DNA from: Alteromonas indica
Lineage (GTDB): Bacteria > Pseudomonadota > Gammaproteobacteria > Enterobacterales > Alteromonadaceae
Assembly: GCA_003056425.1 (NCBI GenBank)
Contig: PYVY01000003.1
Span: 186,001-250,000 of the forward strand
Length of the DNA stretch: 64,000 nucleotides
Direction: 5' to 3'
Shown piece by piece: positions 17,204 through 26,648 of the stretch. The translations under genes were made by a program, and so were the position numbers. Position 1 is the stretch's first letter; every line of letters begins with the position of its first letter. The notes under the pieces are model-generated. The model searched no databases, was not told the DNA's origin, and worked only from the letters and a program-made list of their open reading frames with translations.

Positions 17204-17711
17204 TACTTCATGTTTCCCGAATTAATATAGACAGACATAAAACAAATGAAGGCGACCATAAGAGCATGAGGTCAGCGTGCATACAAGCCATAAAAGGTAT
17301 AGCTGGCCATACCTTATTATTTTCACAAACGGAATGTTAGCAGTAAAACAAATGCGCGAAACGGGTTGGCCCTACAGCTTAATCGTTTGATTTGATGTTA
17401 TTGGCCAACCCGATGTTCTTCTGGCTCCCAGCCAGGCGCCGACCAACCGCTGAAAAAGCACGTTCAGCGGCATAATAATAATGCTATATCTTTCTATAAC
17501 ATAGAACAAAAGTGCCACAATCTTTGAGCCGAATGTTCATATGCTTTAGTATATATACCGTAGATTCAGCCATTACAAAGGATTGCAGCATATATTTACC
17601 AGCGGAGGGGCCCTTAGTCTGGCGCTTTTTTGTGTCCAAAATTCAAGATGCGACCAAAAAAGAGTAGAGCTGAATCAATATTTATCTGATTAATTTACCT
17701 GGAGCTAAACT
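17204..17711. promoter_or_regulatory. intergenic control region of the bet operon, with a 10-bp inverted repeat
   Basis: CGGGTTGGCC at 17362-17371 recurs as its exact inverse GGCCAACCCG at 17403-17412, 31 bases apart. The size of the region and its position between divergent genes suggest regulation of betB. I cannot place a promoter confidently. No betI is found nearby. Confidence 0.4.
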
Positions 17712-19175
17712 ATGAGCATACCGCGCTTGCAGAATTTTATTAATGGTGAACCCATCGCCAATACCACTGGCGAAACCATTGCAGTAACAAATCCTGCCAC
17801 AGGTAAGGTGATCTACGAAATTGAAATTGCTGATGATAGTGTAAAACAAGCGGCTATAGAGAGCGCCACAGCCGGCTTTAAGCAATGGTCAGCCATGACC
17901 GCGATGGACCGGTCTCGTATTTTATTACGTGCCGTAGCCCTGTTACGGGAAAAAAATGATGAGCTGGCCATGTATGAAGTGTTGGATACCGGCAAACCTA
18001 TGCAGGAAGCAAACTGTGTAGACGTGGTAACGGGCGCGGATGCTATCGAGTTTTTTGCAAATTTAGCCCCTACCCAGGTAGGACAGCAACAAGACCTGGG
18101 CGGCGATTTTTACTACACCCGTAAAGAGCCATTGGGTATTTGCGCCGGCATTGGCGCCTGGAACTACCCGATTCAAATAGCGTGCTGGAAATCTGCCCCG
18201 GCTTTAGCTGCCGGTAATGCCATGATATTTAAACCCTCAGAAGAAACTCCCAGGGGCGCGGTTGAGCTGGCGAAAGTATTTATTGAAGCCGGTGTACCTG
18301 CAGGCGTCTTCAATGTGGTATTGGGCGAAGGCGACGTAGGTCAGTGGCTAACCGGCCACCCCGCTATCGAAAAAGTCTCTTTTACCGGCGAAGTGGGTAC
18401 CGGTAAAAAAGTCATGGCATCAGCTGCCAGTAATCTGAAAGATGTCACCATGGAACTGGGCGGGAAATCACCCCTGATTGTGTTTGAAGATGCTGATATA
18501 TCTCAAGCAGTTGCGGCGGCGATGTTAGGTAATTTCTATACTCAAGGTGAAGTGTGTACCAACTGCACCCGGGTATTTGTGCATGAAAGTGTTTACGACG
18601 CCTTTATCAGCGAGCTAAAACAGCGTACCGAAAATAATATAAAAGCCGGCGATCCTCAGGACTTGGAGGTTAACTTTGGTGCTCTGATTTCAAAACAGCA
18701 CCAACAGTTAGTATTGGATTACATCGCTAAAGGCAAAGCAGAAGGTGCCACCGTGCTCACCGGCGGCAATAAAATGTCAGTACCAGGAGCCGACGGCGGC
18801 TATTTTGTCGAACCGACCGTGTTTACCGATTGCCACGATGATATGACAATTGTGCGCGAAGAAATATTCGGCCCGGTGATGAGTGTCCTGACCTTTAAGG
18901 ACGAAGAGGAAGTTATAGCCCGGGCCAATAATACCCCACTTGGCCTGGCCGCAGGTATCATGACGCAAAATGTGCGTCGGGCGCACCGGGTTATCCATCA
19001 ATTGGAAGCTGGTATCTGCTGGGTTAACAGCTGGGGAGCTTCACCAGCTGAAATGCCGGTGGGCGGTTACAAATTATCAGGTATCGGCCGTGAAAATGGT
19101 ATCGAGGCGTTAAACCAGTATACCCAGACAAAGTCGGTATATATGGGCATGGTTGATTTAGACAGTCCATTTTAA
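17712..19175 (+). CDS. betB: betaine-aldehyde dehydrogenase
   Basis: BetB oxidises betaine aldehyde to glycine betaine with NAD(P)+. The 487-residue aldehyde dehydrogenase has [20 protein letters not shown] and FKPSEETP (cofactor binding), [11 protein letters not shown] with the general-base Glu, and [12 protein letters not shown] with the catalytic Cys as the first Cys. The usual VCTNGTR is VCTNCTR here, adding a second cysteine three residues later. GGAG lies ahead of the ATG. It is the first gene of betB-betA-BCCT-TorF, all co-directional and closely spaced. A betI repressor, common at the head of this operon, is absent. Confidence 0.96.
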   Translation: MSIPRLQNFINGEPIANTTGETIAVTNPATGKVIYEIEIADDSVKQAAIESATAGFKQWSAMTAMDRSRILLRAVALLREKNDELAMYEVLDTGKPMQEANCVDVVTGADAIEFFANLAPTQVGQQQDLGGDFYYTRKEPLGICAGIGAWNYPIQIACWKSAPALAAGNAMIFKPSEETPRGAVELAKVFIEAGVPAGVFNVVLGEGDVGQWLTGHPAIEKVSFTGEVGTGKKVMASAASNLKDVTMELGGKSPLIVFEDADISQAVAAAMLGNFYTQGEVCTNCTRVFVHESVYDAFISELKQRTENNIKAGDPQDLEVNFGALISKQHQQLVLDYIAKGKAEGATVLTGGNKMSVPGADGGYFVEPTVFTDCHDDMTIVREEIFGPVMSVLTFKDEEEVIARANNTPLGLAAGIMTQNVRRAHRVIHQLEAGICWVNSWGASPAEMPVGGYKLSGIGRENGIEALNQYTQTKSVYMGMVDLDSPF

Positions 19176-19184
19176 GGAGGCCCG

Positions 19185-20861
19185 ATGGAAACGTTTGATT
19201 ATATCATTGTAGGCGCGGGGTCAGCAGGCTGTGTGCTGGCCAATCGGCTGTCGCATAATGCAGATCACAAAGTATTACTGATAGAAACCGGCGGCAGCGA
19301 CAAAAGTATTTTTATTCAAATGCCCACCGCATTATCTATTCCGATGAACACGGAAAAATATGCATGGCAGTTTCACACAGAACCCGAGCCCTATCTGGAT
19401 AACCGGGTCATGCATTGCCCCCGCGGCAAAGTGCTAGGGGGCTCCTCTTCAATCAATGGCATGGTGTATGTACGTGGCCACGCTAAAGATTTTGATGAAT
19501 GGGAGCAGTACGGCGCGCAGCAGTGGAACTATCAACACTGTTTGCCCTATTTCAAACGGGCTGAGCAATGGTATTTAGGCGAAGACGAGTACCGCGGTGG
19601 CGAAGGGCCCCTGGGCACCAATAATGGCAACGAAATGAAGAACCCGTTGTATGGCGCCTTTATTGAAGCGGGTAAGCAGGCCGGCTACGCTGAAACCTTT
19701 GATTATAACGGGGCCCAGCAGGAAGGCTTTGGCCCTATGCATATGACCGTAAAAGACGGCCAGCGTTGCTCCGCTTCGCGGGCTTACCTGGACCCGGTTA
19801 AATCCCGGGACAATCTAACTATTGTTACGCATGCTACGGTACACAAAGTGTTGCTAGAGGGTAAAAAGGCGGTAGGCGTACGCTATAAACATGACGACAA
19901 AATGATTGAGGCTCGCGCGGCAACCTCGGTTATTTTAAGTGCAGGGTCTATTGGCTCACCCCATCTACTGCAGTTATCTGGTATAGGCAATGCGGCACAT
20001 CTGGAAAAAGCCGGCATTGAATGTTTGCACCACTTACCAGGTGTGGGCGAAAACCTGCAGGATCATCTTGAGTTTTACTTCCAGTTTCGTTGCAAACAGC
20101 CGATCACGCTTAATCGCGAACTGGATCTGGTATCCAAAGGCATGATTGGCGCACGCTGGATGTTATTCAAAACCGGCCTGGGCGCGACCAACCATTTCGA
20201 ATCATGCGGGTTTATTCGCTCAAAAGCCGGTGTGGAATGGCCCGATCTGCAATACCACTTTTTACCTGCGGCTATTCGCTACGACGGTAAAAGTGCATTC
20301 GATGGTGACGGCTTTCAGGTGCATATTGGCCATAATAAGCCCCGCAGCCGCGGATTTGTCCGGGTAAAAACCAATAGCCCGGACGACGCGCCAGCGATCC
20401 AATTTAACTATCTGCAACACGCTGACGACATTGAAGGTTTCAGGGCCTGTGTCAGGCTTACCCGGGAAATTATCAATCAGCAGGCATTTGATGCCTATCG
20501 GGGAAGTGAAATTCAGCCCGGCGAAGCTATTCAGACCGACGAGCAAATCGACGCCTTCGTACGCAGTGCAGTAGAGAGCGCCTATCATCCTTCTTGCTCA
20601 TGCAAGATGGGGGAAGATGATATGGCCGTCGTAGACTCCACCACGCGCGTGCATGGCATTGATAACCTACATGTTGTGGACTCATCTATATTCCCCACCA
20701 TACCCAACGGTAATCTGAATGGTCCGACTATTATGGTCGCAGAAAAGGCCGCGGACCATATTCTGGGCAATCACTTGTTGCCGGTAGAAAACGCCGCGGT
20801 AATTGAAGAACAAAATTGGCAAACCAAGCAACGTAGTGCAGCGCTTACCGCCAGCAAATAA
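19185..20861 (+). CDS. betA: choline dehydrogenase
   Basis: BetA, a membrane-associated FAD enzyme of the GMC family, oxidises choline to betaine aldehyde. The 558 residues begin [18 protein letters not shown] (FAD site). GMC signature 1 is present around [20 protein letters not shown]. The C-terminal [11 protein letters not shown] holds the catalytic His, and [15 protein letters not shown] closes the family pattern. AAGGAGG lies six bases before the ATG, only nine bases after betB ends. With betB it converts imported choline to the osmoprotectant glycine betaine. Confidence 0.96.
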   Translation: METFDYIIVGAGSAGCVLANRLSHNADHKVLLIETGGSDKSIFIQMPTALSIPMNTEKYAWQFHTEPEPYLDNRVMHCPRGKVLGGSSSINGMVYVRGHAKDFDEWEQYGAQQWNYQHCLPYFKRAEQWYLGEDEYRGGEGPLGTNNGNEMKNPLYGAFIEAGKQAGYAETFDYNGAQQEGFGPMHMTVKDGQRCSASRAYLDPVKSRDNLTIVTHATVHKVLLEGKKAVGVRYKHDDKMIEARAATSVILSAGSIGSPHLLQLSGIGNAAHLEKAGIECLHHLPGVGENLQDHLEFYFQFRCKQPITLNRELDLVSKGMIGARWMLFKTGLGATNHFESCGFIRSKAGVEWPDLQYHFLPAAIRYDGKSAFDGDGFQVHIGHNKPRSRGFVRVKTNSPDDAPAIQFNYLQHADDIEGFRACVRLTREIINQQAFDAYRGSEIQPGEAIQTDEQIDAFVRSAVESAYHPSCSCKMGEDDMAVVDSTTRVHGIDNLHVVDSSIFPTIPNGNLNGPTIMVAEKAADHILGNHLLPVENAAVIEEQNWQTKQRSAALTASK

Positions 20862-20946
20862 AGGAGGCGGGCCCACCGCCCGCGTGCGTCTTATACTTTC
20901 CTAAGGCGCACAATAATTATTATAACGATAAAACAGGAGACAACAC

Positions 20947-22164
20947 ATGCAGATGTGGTTAAGTGCCGGCATCTTGCTCACCCTCGCTGCCATAGTATTT
21001 ATAGTAGCGAAATGGGGCAACATGCGCATGGTGGGTGTGACACCCGTAAGAACGCTGACATTTGTCGCAATTCTGTTTACGTCCGGTTTGGACGTGGGCC
21101 TGATCATGTTTCCATTGACCGAGTTCGGTGGCTATGCCAATACCGGGGCGAACCCCGAATATGACTTCACAAACCCCCTGGCTATTGAATTTGGTTTCTG
21201 GGGCTTCTTTATCTGGTCATTTTACTTTCTAACCTGTTTTTACTTTTGTGTCATTGAACCTAAAGTAAAATTCTTTGAAATAAGCTGGGTTAAATTTATC
21301 AATAATGTGGTCATTATTGGTACCTGCGCATTCACCGCGTTTTTGCTGCTTTCCAACCTCCCCTGGTATCTGCCAAGGTTAGGTGATGGCGAAACTATTA
21401 TGCCGGTGTTTTATCTCATCGTATTTGCCGCTATCGCATTTTCGGTTTATAGCAGTACCGACTTAAAATATGTTCGGATATTAAGTATTTCGACCACCTG
21501 GATGTTTATCGGCTTGATCTTCTTTATGTGGGGGAGCGCTTTTCTATGGGGTAACAGCCCAATGGCTGAGTATTTTGAAGCCACCACTATGTTAGGGGGT
21601 TACTTTGCCAATATTCAGCACTTTTTGTTCCCGATTAATGATTACCATGCCTTTTATTTATTCTGGTGGTTTGCCTGGAGCATTATGATTGGGCAGTTTA
21701 CTTCACGCTTTGTGGGGGGGCTGAAAACCTATCAGGTACTCGGTGCAATGATGATATTTCCTTCTATACCCATTGCGTTGTGGTTTGGCGTACTTTACCA
21801 CTATCATGAAGCGGGACTGGATACGAGCGGCATCCGCAATATCGCCATGGTATTTGTGGGCGTGGTCTTTGTGATTAATTCACTCGATTCGCTAATCAGG
21901 CTATACACCGACAACCTGAATATTTCATCCAAACGACTAGGTAAAACAAAGTATTTCGTTTTCAACTTTGTTTCATTATGTGCATTAACCATGCTGTTCA
22001 AAATAGACTTTTTGAAAATACAGTGGGTAGGCGCCTTGGTTATCGGCTTATTTTACTGCTGTCTGGGCTATATTTTTTACAAGAAAATGAGCCACGTACG
22101 CAATATTAAAAGCTCACCTAAAGAAAATAAGCTGGATTACACCAAAATTGAATCGTCGAATTAG
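20947..22164 (+). CDS. short, divergent BCCT-like transporter, probable choline uptake
   Basis: A polytopic membrane protein of 405 residues with about ten hydrophobic segments. WWFAWSIMIGQFTSRFVGG at about 238-256 aligns with the BCCT signature (WxxWSPFVGxFIARISRG), but Pro and Phe of SPFVG are replaced and the whole is about 100 residues shorter than usual BCCT proteins. Position directly after betA, with AGGAG before the ATG, points to choline or betaine import. The C-terminal tail is basic and polar. I am confident of the transporter class, less of the substrate. Confidence 0.7.
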   Translation: MQMWLSAGILLTLAAIVFIVAKWGNMRMVGVTPVRTLTFVAILFTSGLDVGLIMFPLTEFGGYANTGANPEYDFTNPLAIEFGFWGFFIWSFYFLTCFYFCVIEPKVKFFEISWVKFINNVVIIGTCAFTAFLLLSNLPWYLPRLGDGETIMPVFYLIVFAAIAFSVYSSTDLKYVRILSISTTWMFIGLIFFMWGSAFLWGNSPMAEYFEATTMLGGYFANIQHFLFPINDYHAFYLFWWFAWSIMIGQFTSRFVGGLKTYQVLGAMMIFPSIPIALWFGVLYHYHEAGLDTSGIRNIAMVFVGVVFVINSLDSLIRLYTDNLNISSKRLGKTKYFVFNFVSLCALTMLFKIDFLKIQWVGALVIGLFYCCLGYIFYKKMSHVRNIKSSPKENKLDYTKIESSN

Positions 22165-22167
22165 CGG

Positions 22168-22875
22168 GTGAACAAGATGCAACTAAGACAAATGATTATC
22201 GGTACGGGCGCGCTGCTATTAAGCGCCCCCGGCTGGGCGAACTGGTCAACCACAGTTACGCTGGCCTCTGACTATATGTTCAACGGTGTGAGCCAGACCC
22301 AAAACGATCCCGCTTTACAAGCAAGTGTCGATTATGCCGCAGACGCAGGCTGGTATACCGGCGCGTGGACGTCGAATGTAGACTATGGTGAGGCGGCTGA
22401 GCAGGAACTGGATTTTTATGCCGGACACTGGCAGCAGCTTAACCAAGACTGGTCGATGGATTATGGCGTTGCGTATTACACCTATATGGGCTCCTCTGCC
22501 GCCAACGGGTTAAATTATCCTGAAGTATGGGCCAAGTTCGGCTATACCTCAGATTACGGGATGACAGAATTCAATGGCTGGTATTCATGGGACTATTTTG
22601 GGTTAGGCGGTAGCCATGTGATTGGCATGGTGGCGCATACCTTTACTCTGGCGCAAAACCACGCTTTGCGGGTGAGCATTGACACCTCAAACTCACTGGA
22701 CGGCGATCGTTATCTGTGGGATACCAACGATAAATCCTATGTGCACTATCGTGTAGCGTATCAAACCAGCTGGCAGGGCTTTGTTTTGGAACTGGCCGCT
22801 GAAGATACCACACTGGATTATGATACCGCTGATGAGCGTATCGTGGCCAGCGTTAGCCGCACGTTTGATTTTTAA
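22168..22875 (+). CDS. TorF-family outer-membrane porin
   Basis: A 235-residue exported beta-barrel protein. The signal peptide ends near GWAN. WSTTVTLASDYMFNGVSQT, DPALQASVDYAADAGWYTG and WTSNVDYG are the hallmark blocks of the TorF family (formerly TIGR02001). The C-terminus ends SRTFDF with a terminal Phe, as in outer-membrane barrels. GTG at 22168 and ATG at 22177 are both possible starts; both keep the signal peptide. It follows the BCCT-like gene by three bases, so it may admit choline across the outer membrane; that is inferred from the operon. Confidence 0.88.
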   Translation: MNKMQLRQMIIGTGALLLSAPGWANWSTTVTLASDYMFNGVSQTQNDPALQASVDYAADAGWYTGAWTSNVDYGEAAEQELDFYAGHWQQLNQDWSMDYGVAYYTYMGSSAANGLNYPEVWAKFGYTSDYGMTEFNGWYSWDYFGLGGSHVIGMVAHTFTLAQNHALRVSIDTSNSLDGDRYLWDTNDKSYVHYRVAYQTSWQGFVLELAAEDTTLDYDTADERIVASVSRTFDF

Positions 22876-22983
22876 CCAGTACAATCAGCCCGGGGCCGTT
22901 TATCTAAGCGGCCCTCCCCCATTCAATACTTGTATTTTTTACGGATAAAACGCTACATTAGTGGCTTTGGGGCGTGCAAATTA

Positions 22984-23730
22984 ATGCATGAATCGTTAAC
23001 TATCCGTGCCTATACCCGCAACGTTGCTTCTCATCAGCATAACTTTTGTCAACTGGTGCTGCCCCTTAACGGCGTTATCAAACTGGCTATGCATACTTTT
23101 GAGGGAGCGATTGGCGTAGGCGAAGGGATCGTTATCCCGGCTGGCACCAATCACGCATTTAGCGCGAATGAGCAAGCCCGATTTGTAGTGGCCGATCTGG
23201 CTGCATTACCGGCGGCCTTCGCCCGCCATACCAGCCCCAAATTTTTGCTCAGCGCTGCCTTGTCTGCCTATTTACAGTTTGTCGAACTACAGCTCCAGCA
23301 AAGTACGCTGATGACAGTGGAAACCACCCTGATTACCCTGTTTAAACAGCTCCTTACCCCCCACCATATACATCGTAGCGCTGGTGACAAAATTGAATTA
23401 GCTATCAGCCAAATCCACCAATATCCGGAATCAGTATTATCGTTAGAGGTATTATGCCGCCACGCTTGCTTGGGTGTGACGCAGTTTAAGAAGCGTTTCC
23501 GCGAGAAAACAGGTACCAGCCCTGGCCAGTACATCACGCAAGTCCGCATGCAAAAAGCGCGGTCGCTGTTACAATTTACCGATATGCCAGTTACCCGCGT
23601 GGCGCTGGAGGTAGGCTACAATGATGTATCAGCGTTCAGCCGGCGCTTTACCACGGTCTTTGGCCGTTCTCCTAAACATTTTTCGCGCCGTATAAAAACG
23701 CCTGACGAGCCCAAAAAAGTGACTTTTTAG
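22984..23730 (+). CDS. AraC-family transcriptional regulator with cupin-like N-terminus
   Basis: A 248-residue regulator. The N-terminal half has HQHNFCQLVLPLNG and VIPAGTNHAFSA, typical of a cupin-fold sensing domain. The C-terminal half holds the two helix-turn-helix motifs, with LSLEVLCRHACLGVTQFKKRF in the first and VALEVGYNDVSAFSRRF plus FGRSPKHFSRR in the second. I start at ATG 22984 (MHESLTIR) because the upstream in-frame start is a TTG with no site. It lies between the bet operon and a DMT exporter; the exporter, 63 bases downstream, is the likelier target. Confidence 0.88.
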   Translation: MHESLTIRAYTRNVASHQHNFCQLVLPLNGVIKLAMHTFEGAIGVGEGIVIPAGTNHAFSANEQARFVVADLAALPAAFARHTSPKFLLSAALSAYLQFVELQLQQSTLMTVETTLITLFKQLLTPHHIHRSAGDKIELAISQIHQYPESVLSLEVLCRHACLGVTQFKKRFREKTGTSPGQYITQVRMQKARSLLQFTDMPVTRVALEVGYNDVSAFSRRFTTVFGRSPKHFSRRIKTPDEPKKVTF

Positions 23731-23793
23731 CACAAACTATATTCAATATAAACGGTAACCTTACCGTCAAAGAAACGATAAGGGAGATGTACC

Positions 23794-24669
23794 GTGCCTA
23801 ACACAGCTGGCGTTACCGCAATACTTATGTGGGGAATGTTGGCGGTATTCAGCTTGCAGACAAAAGCTATACCGCCTTTTCAACTACTTTTTATCTGTTT
23901 CAGTATTTCTTTTCTAATCATGATGGTATTGCGGCTATGTCGTGGACAAAAGCTGCTCACCCCGCCCTCCCTCACTGTTATACAATGGCTGGTACATACG
24001 GGCTGCTTATTTGGCTTTCACTTTTGTTATTTTATGGCAATACGCTTTGCACCGGCAATTGAAGTCAGCTTAATCGGCTACCTGTGGCCCCTTTTACTGG
24101 GTATCTATGTAGCGCCCCAGGGGCTACGGCTATACGCCTTGTGTGGCGGCCTGCTGGGCTTTTTGGGCTCGGTATATCTGGTAATGGCAGGCGCAACCCT
24201 GCAAATAGAAGCTGAATTCATCTTTGGCTATTTGCTAGCCCTGTTGTGTGCATTAATCTGGTCAGGCTATTCATGGTTTTTATCTCGATCGCACAGCGAG
24301 GTAGAGGATATTGGCTGGGTATCTTTAGTGGTGGCGCTACTGGCGCTGGCTGCCCATGTTATTGCTGAAACGTCCGTTTATACATTCACCCCGCTACAAT
24401 GGGTCAACGCAGTATTACTCGGCTTAGGGCCTATCGGTGGAGCCTTTTATTTATGGGATACCGCCATGAAAAAAGGTAATCAAAGTTTACTGGCTTCGAT
24501 TAGCTTTGCGACGCCGGTTATCTCTGCTTTAGCGCTGTACCTATTTGGTCTGAGCGCGTTATCAAGCGCCGTTATCACGGCTGTTTGTCTTATTTTAGCA
24601 GGCGCTATGATCATTCATCGGGCCCCTGTTATTCATGCCCGGGTTACCGCGTTTAGGAACTTACCATGA
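23794..24669 (+). CDS. EamA/DMT-family exporter (YddG-like)
   Basis: A 291-residue membrane protein with about ten predicted helices in two EamA repeats. TAILMWGMLAVFSLQT opens the first, and GYLLALLCALIWSGYSWFLSR opens the second. The overall layout resembles the aromatic amino-acid exporter YddG. Translation starts at GTG 23794 with AAGGGAG upstream. The AraC gene just before it probably controls it. Substrate is not shown by the sequence. Confidence 0.85.
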   Translation: MPNTAGVTAILMWGMLAVFSLQTKAIPPFQLLFICFSISFLIMMVLRLCRGQKLLTPPSLTVIQWLVHTGCLFGFHFCYFMAIRFAPAIEVSLIGYLWPLLLGIYVAPQGLRLYALCGGLLGFLGSVYLVMAGATLQIEAEFIFGYLLALLCALIWSGYSWFLSRSHSEVEDIGWVSLVVALLALAAHVIAETSVYTFTPLQWVNAVLLGLGPIGGAFYLWDTAMKKGNQSLLASISFATPVISALALYLFGLSALSSAVITAVCLILAGAMIIHRAPVIHARVTAFRNLP

Positions 24670-25219
24670 ACACGTTCCCCAGGTAACGACGTTGCTAAAC
24701 CTGCGAATCAATACACTATGGATTTTGGTGCAGAAATCGGCAAAAGATTAAGCGCAAGTGTACAAACTCCCCGGCATACGCTGCTAATAAATTGCTAGTG
24801 AGTTGCTAAGGGCGCTAAATATCCGGGGAGGTAACTCTTCCTATAAACACAATAGGTCCTTTTATGTCGCTAGGGTTGGTGACCGGATTGGATTACGGCC
24901 AAGACGTGGTATTGCTTTACCCAAAAAGGCCTAGGACCGATGGCCCAAAGCCTGGCTAACGCCATTCACGGGGGTTACGGTAAAAATGTTGCAGCAACAA
25001 TGCGGTAGCAACCGTATGGGGTAGGCAGTGTGCTGGTAAATTTACAGCTGCAACCTTAACCCCACCCGCTGTCTTTGATGAGGGTGTGGCCTGACGTTAT
25101 AGGCCTTGGCCCATTTGGCGTTGCTATCAGGTGGCTAATCCTACAGAAGGTTGTGTATTGCCCCAACGATCCCTATTGTGTGCTGTATTCATTCATAACC
25201 GTTTTGTAAGGAGCTTCGT
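24670..25219. other. 550-base stretch, no gene recognised
   Basis: Short frames occur near 24860-25020 but in different phases and without ribosome binding sites. They may be a decayed gene, but I cannot name one. AAGGAG immediately before 25220 belongs to gloA. No terminator or repeat was noticed. Confidence 0.4.
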
Positions 25220-25768
25220 ATGAGCCGCCATTTTGACCAGGCCGAAGGATTATGTGAAACCAAGGACGCTGCCACCTCCGGCTTTGTCTTCAACCAAACC
25301 ATGTTACGCATCGCCGACCCTGAACGGTCGTTGGATTTTTATACCCGTATAATGGGTATGACACTGTTGAAACGGCTCGATTTTGCCCAGATGAAGTTTA
25401 GTCTGTATTTTTTGACCAGCTCTGAAGCTTTATCAGATATCAGTCACGATGACGCGGAGCGAACTGAGCAAACCTTTGGGCGTCCGGCAATGCTGGAGCT
25501 TACCCACAATTGGGACGATACGCCGCAAACGGTGAGTTATCATAATGGGAATAGCAATCCTAAAGGATTTGGCCATATCGGTTTTCATGTGCCAGATACT
25601 GAAGCGGCCTGCGAACGCTTTGATAAGCTGGGTGTACCGTTTCAAAAACGACCTCAGGATGGATCAATGAAAGGAATTGCGTTTATTCAGGATCCAGACG
25701 GGTATTGGATAGAGATTTTTAATGCCGCACAGGTTAACACTATTTGCCAGCCTCACCTGCAAGGATAA
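25220..25768 (+). CDS. gloA: lactoylglutathione lyase (glyoxalase I)
   Basis: Glyoxalase I converts the methylglyoxal-glutathione hemithioacetal to S-lactoylglutathione. The 182-residue protein is of the longer form with an N-terminal extension. Metal-site residues are visible: Gln in FNQTMLRI, Glu in AMLELTHNW, His in FGHIGFHV and Glu in [22 protein letters not shown] and [11 protein letters not shown] are family motifs. Gln and Glu in this arrangement fit the Zn-dependent class. It is monocistronic. Confidence 0.95.
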   Translation: MSRHFDQAEGLCETKDAATSGFVFNQTMLRIADPERSLDFYTRIMGMTLLKRLDFAQMKFSLYFLTSSEALSDISHDDAERTEQTFGRPAMLELTHNWDDTPQTVSYHNGNSNPKGFGHIGFHVPDTEAACERFDKLGVPFQKRPQDGSMKGIAFIQDPDGYWIEIFNAAQVNTICQPHLQG

Positions 25769-26213
25769 AGCCGCGCTGCCGGACCAGATGACAGCACGGC
25801 TGTTTGTATTGGCCGTGACTGTGCGCTGGCCTTGCGGCGAGAGCGTATGAATAAGTTAGATAGGTAAAGAGCGAAGCAATAGCGGTTGCCTCTCTGCGCC
25901 ATTGTTGATGGCCTAACCCTGGGTTGCGCCATTGTTGATGGCCTAACCCTGGGTTGAAGCTATATTGCACTGGGGGACATAATCGGGTCCCCCTCCCGCC
26001 ACACCCTTCGGTTGGCGAGCGCAAGGACTCACAGCTGCAAAATCGGTGGGCTGTAAGGCCTTTGTGATGAAAAAACAGTCTTCTGATAAATCTGAGTACT
26101 GAAAAGATATTCCTGGGTAAAGACGCATGCATTCAAAGCCAGACACCATTTGCGACCTGCACTTATCCCACTGTTAAATCTTTAGTGCAACCCCCTTTAC
26201 CTTCTCAGGATAG
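25769..26213. other. intergenic stretch holding a 30-bp direct repeat and a GC-rich hairpin
   Basis: The repeat at 25896-25955 is listed separately. GGGGGAC/GTCCCCC near 25973-25995 makes a 7-bp stem with an 8-base loop. It looks like a tRNA T-arm at first sight, but no acceptor or anticodon arm can be built around it. Nothing coding was recognised. Confidence 0.4.
25896..25955. repeat. two perfect tandem copies of a 30-bp unit
   Basis: The units at 25896-25925 and 25926-25955 are identical. Each begins GCGCCATTGTTGATGGCC and ends TAACCCTGGGTT. They abut directly. The unit length is a multiple of three but no convincing gene covers it. Confidence 0.9.
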
Positions 26214-26480
26214 TTATCGCAACTGGCTATCTTTACTGCCACGTCGGTTAAACGACGAATGAGATGTGGCTTTCTTTTCAGCAATCGACTGGCAGGCGAT
26301 ACACAGCTGCACCCCAGGTATCGCTTTACGCCGGGCCGGGGCAATAGGCTCGTCGCAATTTTCGCAGAACTCTGCGCTTTCGCCATGGGGTAAATGGCTT
26401 TTCGCCCGGGCCACCGCATCTTCAACGCTGGCGTCTATCTGATCCTGCACCGCACCATCTTTAGCCCATCCGCCGGCCAT
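26214..26480 (-). CDS. DksA/TraR-type C4 zinc-finger protein (YbiI-like)
   Basis: An 88-residue protein. A short acidic helix (VQDQIDASVEDAVARAKSHL) leads to FCENCDEPI and LCIACQ, the four cysteines of the C-terminal DksA/TraR zinc finger, with RRKAIPGV between them. It lacks the long coiled-coil that DksA uses to enter the RNA-polymerase secondary channel, so it is a small YbiI-type relative. Role unknown. It starts MAGGWAKDGAVQ, close to the YbiI start. Confidence 0.9.
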   Translation of the reverse strand: MAGGWAKDGAVQDQIDASVEDAVARAKSHLPHGESAEFCENCDEPIAPARRKAIPGVQLCIACQSIAEKKATSHSSFNRRGSKDSQLR

Positions 26481-26648
26481 GATTATCTCCCGCTGAAAAT
26501 AATTAATATCGCCGCGCTAACCAATTAGATCATTTACCGCCGCTATGCGCCGCAAAGAAAACCCACAATGGCCCCGTCCTTGACCTATACAAAACGCCAG
26601 ATTATAAGTACATCGCGGTATGCGGTCTGGCGGTTAAGACGTATTCAG

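Noticed and set aside
24860-25020. decayed gene of a flagellar-motor or membrane type
   Set aside because: Short open frames in several phases looked suggestive, but I could not match them to any family.
25973-26000. tRNA fragment or att site
   Set aside because: The hairpin looks like a T-arm but no acceptor stem, anticodon arm or CCA fits, and there is no integrase.
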